Positions 1-4,785 of a stretch of DNA of 5,701 nucleotides are shown here, piece by piece. The DNA is from Acidobacteriota bacterium. Its GTDB lineage: Bacteria > Acidobacteriota > Polarisedimenticolia > JAPUIV01. The stretch spans positions 1 through 5,701 of the forward strand of contig JAPUIV010000036.1 of the NCBI GenBank assembly GCA_027296665.1, read 5' to 3'. Under the pieces are notes generated by a model, which had not been told where the DNA came from, made no database searches, and worked only from the letters and a program-made list of their open reading frames with translations. Position 1 is the stretch's first letter, and each line of letters starts with the position of its first letter. A program made the translations under genes and the position numbers.

Positions 1-1135
1 CCGCGATCTGTTCGGCGAAAACAATACCGCGAAAATCAGCCCCTTCGGTCTGTCCTCGGATCTGCATCGGCAGGATCAGGATCGTCCGTGGATCGACCCG
101 GCCGGCCAGGTATCTCATGGTTCCCCAGGTTCCCAGGCCGATGGCGGCCGCCGCGAGGAGGCCGGCCAGGGCCATTCTCATGATCCTCTGCCGGGTGAAG
201 AGCTGGACCGACTTTCCCAGTTCCTGGTAGGAGGGAGAGGATCCCGATTCCAGTTCCCGGCCGAGCCGTTTCAGATCGACCGCCAGATCATCCATGGTCT
301 GGTACCGATCGGCGGGCCTCCCGGAAATGGCCTTCTGGATGATCTTATCGAGATCGATCGGCACCTTGGGAACCAGGTCATGGACCGGCCTCGGCCGGGC
401 CTGCAGGATCTCATCCACCAGGTCGCGCCGATTGACGCCGATGAAGGGTCGCTGCCCGGTGGTCATCTCGTACAGGATCACCCCGAGCGAGAAGATGTCG
501 GTGCGGCTGTCGAGATCCTCTCCGCGGATCTGCTCGGGGGACATGTAGGGAAGGGTTCCCGCCACTGAGCCACTCGGCGAAGTGCGGAAGTCGGTGTCAG
601 GGATCTGAATGGCCATGCCGGTGGGGGCGTCCGGAGAAAGTTGCTGGTCCCGGGAAGCGAACAGTATGGCGAGACCGAAATCGACCAGCTTGGCGTCGCC
701 GTCGCGGGTCACGAGGATGTTGGCCGGTTTCAAGTCGCGGTGCAGGAGCCCGCGCCGGTGGGCTTGTGACAAGGCCTGCGCGATCTGCAGCCCGAGATCG
801 GCGACGGTGTCGGGAGGCAACGGCCGTCCATGGAGGATCCGCCGGAGCGGTTTCCCGTCGACGAATTCCATGACGATGAAATCGACGTCTCCCTCGTGGC
901 CGAATTCGTGGACCTGGGCGATGTGGGCCTGGCTGACCGAGGAGGCCAGGCAGGCCTCCTGGAGGAACATTCGCCGCCGTTCCTCGTCGCGGGCGTAGTT
1001 CCCGGGAAGAACCTTGATCGCGACGATCCTGTGGAGGATCGTATCCTCCGCCTTCCAGACAATTCCCATCCCTCCTTCACCGATCTTCTCGATGAGCCGG
1101 TAATGGGACAGTGTCTGTTGCGCTTCCGGAGACAT
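1..1135 (-). CDS. Membrane-anchored Hanks-type Ser/Thr protein kinase (3' end beyond window)
   Basis: Transfers phosphate from ATP to Ser/Thr of target proteins; the kinase domain should lie in the cytoplasm. The 378 visible residues carry the full set of kinase motifs: glycine loop GEGGMG at 19-24, ATP lysine K41 (VAIKVL), helix-C glutamate E60, catalytic loop HRDLKPAN at 132-139 (D134, N139), DFG at 152-154, GTLPYMSPEQ ending the activation segment near 202, D213 of DIFSLG, and R277 in ADRYQTM. The activation segment (152-201) is about 20 residues longer than in PknB and rich in S/T. A hydrophobic helix at about 319-340 follows, then an outer segment with ILILPMQIRG and FAEQIA, resembling the start of the TolB-like domain often fused to such kinases; this last point is inferred. 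The start is fixed by an AGGA site 6 bases upstream and an in-frame stop 30 bases further. It lies 74 bases after the phosphatase gene and is probably co-transcribed with it. The C-terminal sensor part is not visible. Confidence 0.95.
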   Translation of the reverse strand, partial: MSPEAQQTLSHYRLIEKIGEGGMGIVWKAEDTILHRIVAIKVLPGNYARDEERRRMFLQEACLASSVSQAHIAQVHEFGHEGDVDFIVMEFVDGKPLRRILHGRPLPPDTVADLGLQIAQALSQAHRRGLLHRDLKPANILVTRDGDAKLVDFGLAILFASRDQQLSPDAPTGMAIQIPDTDFRTSPSGSVAGTLPYMSPEQIRGEDLDSRTDIFSLGVILYEMTTGQRPFIGVNRRDLVDEILQARPRPVHDLVPKVPIDLDKIIQKAISGRPADRYQTMDDLAVDLKRLGRELESGSSPSYQELGKSVQLFTRQRIMRMALAGLLAAAAIGLGTWGTMRYLAGRVDPRTILILPMQIRGQTEGADFRGIVFAEQIA

Positions 1136-1141
1136 TTTCGA

Positions 1142-1145
1142 TCCT
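1142..1145 (-). promoter_or_regulatory. Ribosome binding site of the kinase gene
   Basis: AGGA on the minus strand, 6 bases before the ATG at 1135. It supports this start; the frame is closed by TGA at 1168-1166, and no other start codon lies between. Confidence 0.6.
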
Positions 1146-1147
1146 GC

Positions 1148-1208
1148 CCTGGAACGGATTATTGCTCATGATAGCACGGCAGGCGGGGCCGGATCACCCT
1201 GTTCCAGG
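1148..1208. repeat. 8-base inverted repeat flanking the phosphatase-kinase gap
   Basis: On the plus strand CCTGGAAC at 1148-1155 is matched by its exact complement GTTCCAGG at 1201-1208, with 45 bases between. The arms bracket the possible -10 element of the kinase gene. The 8-mer at 1201-1208 occurs again, in the same orientation, before the phosphatase gene (3916-3923). It could be an operator or an RNA stem, or chance. Confidence 0.35.
1168..1173 (-). promoter_or_regulatory. Possible extended -10 element before the kinase gene
   Basis: Minus strand reads TGC followed by TATCAT, an extended -10 with five of six consensus bases, in the 74-base gap after the phosphatase gene. It would start a transcript near 1161 with a leader of about 25 bases. 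There is no good -35 at 16-18 bases (the best is TGATCC), so this is weak. It could provide kinase expression separate from the phosphatase. Confidence 0.25.
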
Positions 1209-1209
1209 T

Positions 1210-3885
1210 TCAGCGGGCGCGGGCGATCATCAGGGTAAGGTCGTCCCGCTGTACCCGGCCGCTGAACTCGCCGACCCGGTCGATGACCTTATCCAGGATC
1301 TGGGAGGCGGGAAGGTGGCGGTGTTTCCGGGCGATGTCGATGAGTCTCGATTCACCGAATTCCTCACCCTTGCGGTTTACCGCCTCGGTGATCCCGTCGC
1401 TGAACAGCAGAAAGAGATCCTCGGGTTTCAATTTCACTCCAGCCACCGAGCCTTCCCATTCCTGGAAGGCGCCCAGCACCGTTCCGGTCGCCGGCAACCG
1501 CTCCGTCGTGCCGTCCGGCCTCAGGATCAGGGCGGCCTGGTGTCCGCAGTTGACGTACCGAAGGAGACGGTTGTCGTCGTGGTAGATGCCGAAGAACAGG
1601 GTGGCGAAGCGGTTGGCAGCGCTGGTCTGGTTGAACTGGCGATTCACCAGCATCGCCAGTTTTTGCAGGTTTTCCACGGCGACCGACTGCTGGCTGCGCA
1701 GGCTCGCCTGCAGGCTGGCCATCAGGAGGGCGGCCGAGATCCCCTTGCCGGCGATGTCGGCCAGGACCAGGCCGACCCATCCCTTGCCGAATTCGATGAA
1801 ATCGTAGTAATCGCCGCCTACCTCGCGAGCCTGAATGCAATCCCCGGCAAGTTCGAGGGTCTTCAGTTCGGGCGCCTTCTGGGGGAAGAGTCTCGCCTGC
1901 ACCTCCTGGGCGATCTCCAGTTCGCGTTGCAGCATCTCTTGCTGGGTGAGCTGGGCGGCCAGGCGGCCGTGGTCGAGGGCGATGGCAATCTGCTCCGCCA
2001 CGGTCAGGAGAAGTTCCCGATCCTCGCGCGAGTAGGGCTCCTCCGACCGTTTCTCGGCAAGGACCATGAAACCAAGGACATCCCCGCCGGTCACCAGGGG
2101 GATGATGAGGAGAGAGGAGTCGCGTGTCAGCATCGCGCTTTCGGGTTCCCCGCCGGCAGCCCGATCCAGAAGCAGGCCCAGGCCGTCGGTTTCGGGAATC
2201 ACCGCCTCGAGGCGAAAGGGAGTTGAATCGATGCCGGCCGGATCGCGCCCTCCCTCCCGGCGATGGATGAAGGGCCGGTACAGTTCCTCGCCGTCGCTCC
2301 GGCGGACCGGCAATGCCACCTCGGCGAGTCCATCTTCCGGCTCCAGGTCCGACCAGTCGTCTTCCCGCAGGAAGATGGTCAACCACCGGGGATGCAAGGT
2401 TCGCTGGATTCGATCCGATACGGTGTTCAACAGGAGGTCCGGCCGGGAAGGAGACCGGCGGATCGAATGACTCAGTTCGGTAAGGATCAGGCGGGCATCG
2501 TATGCGTCCCGGAAGAACCACCGATCGATCACCGGCATCACCCGGCAATTTATCCAGCGCAGGCCCGCAACCAGGACCAGGGTGATGGCCGCGGTGCCGA
2601 CCGAGGCAAAGCTCTGTCCCGCTCGAGGGAACAGGCCGGCAATCAACGGTCCTGCCAGAAAGAACAGGGCGGTGAAGATCAGCAGCGCCTCCAGGGCCAG
2701 AAAGCCTCTGGAAATCAGCGCGTACTGCAGACCGCGCCGGACCATGAAACGGATGCCGAAAACCCGGTGTTTGATCACGGCATAGACAAAGGAAAGAGGA
2801 AAGAGACCGACCAGGGCCGAGGTGGCCAGCTTGAGCCAGGTGGGTGCCTGGACTCCCAGGCGGGTCAGCAGGTCCAGGATGAACAGGCTGACCAGACCCG
2901 CGGACCCGCCGCCGATCAACGCCAGGCGCCGGCGGTCCCCGGCCGTCTGCGCCTTTTCCTCGTTGAGAGCGAGGGAAACGATACCGAGAAAGTACAGGGC
3001 GCAGGCGGCGGGGAAGTACAACCGGTTCAGGAATCCGGCCCAGGCGCGCCCCGCGGTGGCCTGGATCAGGTGAAGTTCCCATTCGAAGGAAAAGTAGGCG
3101 GGGATATCCATGGCGGCATGGTAGGCCTGCGGCAGGAACAGGATCCAGAAGGCGGCGTACTTGAGCCAGGGCGCCTTCTTTTCCATAGGGGAGGGAAAGG
3201 GATAGCGGAGAAAGAACAGGAGGAACAGGAAAGGGGCGAGGCCCGGAATGATTTTCCGGTAGAACAGGAGGAGTTCCCGCCAGAACGGGGGAAAGCTAAT
3301 CAGGTTGACATTGAAGACTGCTGCGAAGGCGAAAAACAGGATTCCGGCCAGGAAGGCATTCTTGTCACCCGGCCGCAAAAAGCCGACCAGAGAGCCGGCC
3401 AAGATCATTGCCAGGGGAACCCATACGAAAATTCCGAGGGCGGAGATCAGATCCCGGAAAGAGATCGGTATCGATTGCTTTTCCCGGGGAGTGATCGAGA
3501 GAAACAGGTGTTGCGGCGGGCCGTTGCCGGTCGGACGAAAAACCTGTATCGAGTAGGTTCTCCCCGGTTCGAACATCCGGATCCGGTCGGCGAAATCGAA
3601 GATTCCCGTGATCCGCCCGCCGCGCCCCTCCTGATCCTCTATCGTGTCGATCCGGTCCCCGGGCAATATTCCGGCCGTGAAGGCAGGAGAGGGACGGTCC
3701 AGGTTGTCCCGGATAAAGACCTCCTGGACGGTCATCCCGCCCAGGTCTCTCACAACTTTCATTCCGGTGTAGGGTTTTCCGGAAAAGAAGAACTGGCGGA
3801 GGTTCAGCGCCGAATTGGCCCCGGCGACCAGGAGAAGGATGGCCAGGATCAGTAGGCGCAGGTGGGTCGGTGACGGGCGGCTCAT
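1210..3885 (-). CDS. PDZ / multi-TM / GAF-like / SpoIIE (RsbU)-type PP2C phosphatase
   Basis: An 891-residue integral membrane protein phosphatase. Order: membrane anchor at 9-25; PDZ-like domain at about 40-132 (PAFTAGILPGDRI around 67-79); about nine further membrane segments between 145 and 442; a GAF-like domain at about 470-640 (IIPLVTGGDVLGFMVLAEK, then a helix ending near 640); a helical linker at 641-668 with the RsbU signature ELEIAQEVQARLFP; and the SpoIIE-type PP2C domain at about 675-888. Metal-binding acids are present: D692 in EVGGDYYDF, D710 in ADIAGKG, D830 in LFSDGITEA, and D881/D882 in RDDLTLMI, so it should be active. Ten membrane passes put the PDZ domain outside and the GAF and PP2C domains inside. 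Family members usually dephosphorylate STAS anti-anti-sigma factors; the partner is not in this window. The ATG at 3885 is the first possible start (in-frame TAA at 3894-3892), has no ribosome binding site, and follows a TATAAT by five bases, suggesting a leaderless mRNA. The neighbouring kinase suggests a signalling pair. Confidence 0.95.
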   Translation of the reverse strand: MSRPSPTHLRLLILAILLLVAGANSALNLRQFFFSGKPYTGMKVVRDLGGMTVQEVFIRDNLDRPSPAFTAGILPGDRIDTIEDQEGRGGRITGIFDFADRIRMFEPGRTYSIQVFRPTGNGPPQHLFLSITPREKQSIPISFRDLISALGIFVWVPLAMILAGSLVGFLRPGDKNAFLAGILFFAFAAVFNVNLISFPPFWRELLLFYRKIIPGLAPFLFLLFFLRYPFPSPMEKKAPWLKYAAFWILFLPQAYHAAMDIPAYFSFEWELHLIQATAGRAWAGFLNRLYFPAACALYFLGIVSLALNEEKAQTAGDRRRLALIGGGSAGLVSLFILDLLTRLGVQAPTWLKLATSALVGLFPLSFVYAVIKHRVFGIRFMVRRGLQYALISRGFLALEALLIFTALFFLAGPLIAGLFPRAGQSFASVGTAAITLVLVAGLRWINCRVMPVIDRWFFRDAYDARLILTELSHSIRRSPSRPDLLLNTVSDRIQRTLHPRWLTIFLREDDWSDLEPEDGLAEVALPVRRSDGEELYRPFIHRREGGRDPAGIDSTPFRLEAVIPETDGLGLLLDRAAGGEPESAMLTRDSSLLIIPLVTGGDVLGFMVLAEKRSEEPYSREDRELLLTVAEQIAIALDHGRLAAQLTQQEMLQRELEIAQEVQARLFPQKAPELKTLELAGDCIQAREVGGDYYDFIEFGKGWVGLVLADIAGKGISAALLMASLQASLRSQQSVAVENLQKLAMLVNRQFNQTSAANRFATLFFGIYHDDNRLLRYVNCGHQAALILRPDGTTERLPATGTVLGAFQEWEGSVAGVKLKPEDLFLLFSDGITEAVNRKGEEFGESRLIDIARKHRHLPASQILDKVIDRVGEFSGRVQRDDLTLMIARAR

Positions 3886-3890
3886 ACTGG

Positions 3891-3920
3891 ATTATAACGA
3901 ATCGGAACGCTTCCGGTTCC
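3891..3920 (-). promoter_or_regulatory. Promoter of the phosphatase gene, with TATAAT next to the start codon
   Basis: Minus strand has a perfect TATAAT at 3896-3891, five bases before the ATG at 3885, so a sigma70-type start would fall on the start codon itself. No good TTGACA is present upstream. The same stretch has GGAAC (3920-3916), 16 bases, then CGTT (3899-3896), the layout of many ECF sigma promoters. CGGAA-GCG-TTCCG forms a perfect inverted repeat between the two elements and could be an operator. Which sigma factor is used cannot be settled from sequence. Confidence 0.5.
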
Positions 3921-3955
3921 AGGGAAAACCAGATCGGGGGAAGGCGGGGGGTATA

Positions 3956-3973
3956 GGAGGGGGAGGCCCCTCC
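3956..3973 (-). terminator. GC-rich hairpin downstream of the RRM gene, terminator-like without U-tract
   Basis: Minus strand GGAGGGG-CCTC-CCCCTCC gives a perfect 7-bp stem with a 4-base loop, 28 bases after the RRM stop codon. No T-run follows (TATACCCC comes next), so it is not a standard intrinsic terminator. It may protect the mRNA 3' end or pause polymerase. It sits between the RRM gene and the phosphatase promoter, where the transcripts would be expected to separate. Confidence 0.35.
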
Positions 3974-4000
3974 CGATAACCAAAAGTCGGCCCGGATCGA

Positions 4001-4282
4001 TTACCAGCGGTTCTGCGACCTACCCCCTCCCCGATCCTCCCGGGGTTTGGCTTCGTTGACCTTGAGGTTGCGGCCGCCCATTTCCTTCTGGTCGAGGGCG
4101 CTGATTGCCTTTGTGGCCTCTTCATCGCCCATCTCGACGAATCCGAAGCCGCGGGGCCGTCCGGTCTCCCGGTCGGTGATGAGATTGACCGCCTCGACGG
4201 TGCCGTGCTGTGAAAACAGTTCACGGATCTCATCCTCGGTCGCGCTGAAGGGCAGGTTACCTACGTATATTCTCTTGGACAT
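4001..4282 (-). CDS. Small single-RRM RNA-binding protein
   Basis: A 93-residue protein made almost wholly of one RNA recognition motif, like the small Rbp proteins of cyanobacteria and other bacteria. RNP2 is IYVGNL at residues 5-10 and RNP1 is RGFGFVEM at 44-51, with the RNA-stacking aromatics Y6, F46 and F48 all present. The fold continues through GRNLKVNEAKP at 70-80 and ends in a short Arg/Gly-rich tail (81-93). It should bind single-stranded RNA in the cytoplasm; related bacterial proteins are linked to mRNA handling and, in some groups, cold response, but the target here is unknown. The start is supported by GGAG 9 bases upstream (4295-4292). That site is directly abutted by a 25-base palindrome, so translation may be controlled by RNA structure or by the protein itself. 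It lies 197 bases after the histone-like gene and may have its own promoter. Confidence 0.93.
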   Translation of the reverse strand: MSKRIYVGNLPFSATEDEIRELFSQHGTVEAVNLITDRETGRPRGFGFVEMGDEEATKAISALDQKEMGGRNLKVNEAKPREDRGGGRSQNRW

Positions 4283-4286
4283 GGGA

Positions 4287-4295
4287 CCTCACTCC
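4287..4295 (-). promoter_or_regulatory. Ribosome binding site of the RRM gene
   Basis: Minus strand GGAGTGAGG. GGAG at 4295-4292 is 9 bases from the ATG; GAGG at 4290-4287 is only 4 bases away. The upstream edge touches the 25-base palindrome at 4296-4320, so folding of that stem could affect ribosome access. Confidence 0.6.
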
Positions 4296-4320
4296 GCGTC
4301 CAACCCGCCGGGTTGGACGC
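4296..4320 (-). repeat. 25-base perfect palindrome in the RRM gene leader
   Basis: Two 12-base arms, GCGTCCAACCCG and its exact complement, flank one central base. In RNA this gives a stem of 11 bp with a 3-base loop. It has no T-run on either side, so it is not an intrinsic terminator. Its downstream edge abuts the ribosome binding site of the RRM gene. It could be a translation control element, a site for the RRM protein itself, or a DNA operator. Confidence 0.75.
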
Positions 4321-4341
4321 AATACGATTGAACGAACGGAT

Positions 4342-4358
4342 CCGATCGAAGAGATCGG
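4342..4358 (-). repeat. Second hairpin in the RRM gene leader
   Basis: Minus strand CCGATC-TCTTC-GATCGG, a perfect 6-bp stem with a 5-base loop, 21 bases upstream of the 25-base palindrome. No T-run follows. Probably part of a folded leader; it could also mark the 3' end of the histone-like mRNA. Confidence 0.45.
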
Positions 4359-4431
4359 GGCCGGAAAAAGGGGAATTGCTACGCATCAAAAATTGTGATG
4401 GAAGAAATTTTCAGGTACCTCGCTTGGCGGA

Positions 4432-4461
4432 AAGATATCACAGACCGGTTCCGTCAAGCAA
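4432..4461 (-). promoter_or_regulatory. Weak promoter candidate for the RRM gene
   Basis: Minus strand TTGCTT (4461-4456), 18 bases, then TATCTT (4437-4432), preceded by TGA as an extended -10. The -35 matches only three of six bases and the -10 four of six. It starts 18 bases after the histone-like stop codon, in an AT-rich patch. If used, the RRM mRNA would have a leader of about 143 bases holding both hairpins. Confidence 0.3.
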
Positions 4462-4479
4462 GATTGGGTTGGTTTACCT

Positions 4480-4677
4480 TTATTCGGCCGCCGGCGGGGT
4501 AAAATCCCGATCCATCACCGTCTTTCGGTGAGCTTTGCGGGCGTTTTCCATCGCCTGATCGCAGTAATGCCGCAGGATTTTGGAGAGGACGGGAGGCACG
4601 TTGCTCGCTGTGCTCATCCCGTTCGCCTTGATATAGCTCTTCAACTTTGAAACCACCACCATGACCTCTTCACTCAT
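4480..4677 (-). CDS. Bacterial histone-fold protein (Bdellovibrio HBb-like)
   Basis: A 65-residue basic protein that I read as a single histone fold, expected to bind DNA as a dimer in the nucleoid. Helix 1 spans about residues 7-19 (VVVSKLKSYIKAN), loop 1 is 20-26, and the long helix 2 is about 27-49 (PPVLSKILRHYCDQAMENARKA). Loop 2 holds RKTV at 51-54, and a very short helix 3 ends in MDRDF (55-59). R51, K52, T53 and D58 match the RKT and D of archaeal histones (HMfB R52, K53, T54, D59), including the seven-residue R-to-D spacing of the conserved salt bridge. The cut-short helix 3 and length recall Bd0055 (HBb) of Bdellovibrio rather than archaeal histones. The start at 4677 is chosen for its GGAGG 9 bases upstream; the ATG at 4719 lacks one and would add an odd 14-residue lead. 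It has its own promoter in the upstream gap. The identification is from motif reading, not a search. Confidence 0.82.
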   Translation of the reverse strand: MSEEVMVVVSKLKSYIKANGMSTASNVPPVLSKILRHYCDQAMENARKAHRKTVMDRDFTPPAAE

Positions 4678-4686
4678 ACAATCGAT

Positions 4687-4691
4687 CCTCC
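4687..4691 (-). promoter_or_regulatory. Ribosome binding site that sets the histone-like start
   Basis: GGAGG (within GGGAGGAT) on the minus strand, 9 bases before the ATG at 4677. It favours this start over the in-frame ATG at 4719, which has only pyrimidine-rich sequence upstream. Confidence 0.75.
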
Positions 4692-4693
4692 CG

Positions 4694-4708
4694 ACGACAT
4701 CGCGTCGT
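4694..4708 (-). repeat. Small hairpin in the histone-like gene leader
   Basis: ACGAC-GCGAT-GTCGT, a perfect 5-bp stem with a 5-base loop, ending one base before the GGGAGG ribosome binding site. Short enough to be chance, but its position could affect translation. Confidence 0.35.
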
Positions 4709-4728
4709 TTAGCGAACATGAAACGGAA

Positions 4729-4738
4729 TTGGTACCAA
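4729..4738. promoter_or_regulatory. 10-base palindrome over the predicted start of histone-like transcription
   Basis: TTGGTACCAA is a perfect palindrome lying 2 bases downstream of the -10 element, so the predicted start (about 4734) is near its centre. That is a typical place for a repressor operator. No regulator can be named. Confidence 0.4.
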
Positions 4739-4740
4739 GT

Positions 4741-4769
4741 ATGCTATGAAATCCAGGTGAAAATGGCAA
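4741..4769 (-). promoter_or_regulatory. Sigma70-like promoter of the histone-like gene
   Basis: Minus strand TTGCCA (4769-4764; five of six consensus bases), an ideal 17-base spacer, and TAGCAT (4746-4741; four of six). An A/T-rich stretch lies just upstream. The transcript would start near 4734, giving a leader of about 57 bases. It begins 16 bases after the protease stop codon, so the histone-like gene need not depend on the protease transcript. Confidence 0.55.
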
Positions 4770-4785
4770 ATCTTTATTCTCCGGG

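Noticed and set aside
1111..2226. 371-codon open frame on the plus strand
   Set aside because: Antisense to the phosphatase and the kinase start; no recognisable domain.
1364..3082. 572-codon open frame on the minus strand
   Set aside because: Out-of-frame shadow within the phosphatase gene; a low-complexity P/R/G product typical of GC-rich frame shadows.
2263..3855. 530-codon open frame on the plus strand
   Set aside because: Lies wholly antisense to the phosphatase gene; its product is rich in Q, G, E and R with no domain, and the opposite strand shows clear catalytic motifs.
4296..4320. 25-base palindrome as an intrinsic terminator
   Set aside because: No T-run follows on either strand, and it touches the next gene's ribosome binding site.
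4388..4411. AAAATT...AATTTT pair as an intrinsic terminator of the histone-like gene
   Set aside because: The stem is only A/T with an 11-base loop and no GC core, so it would not terminate efficiently.
4452..4457. TTGACG as a -35 element
   Set aside because: Only 14 bases separate it from the nearest -10-like TATCTT, too short for a sigma70 promoter.
4313..4531. 72-codon plus-strand frame across the RRM leader and histone-like gene end
   Set aside because: No ribosome binding site, no family resemblance, and it overlaps a well-supported gene on the other strand.
4678..4719. Earlier ATG at 4719 for the histone-like gene
   Set aside because: No Shine-Dalgarno site; the added 14 residues lie outside the fold, and the ATG at 4677 has a strong GGAGG at good spacing.
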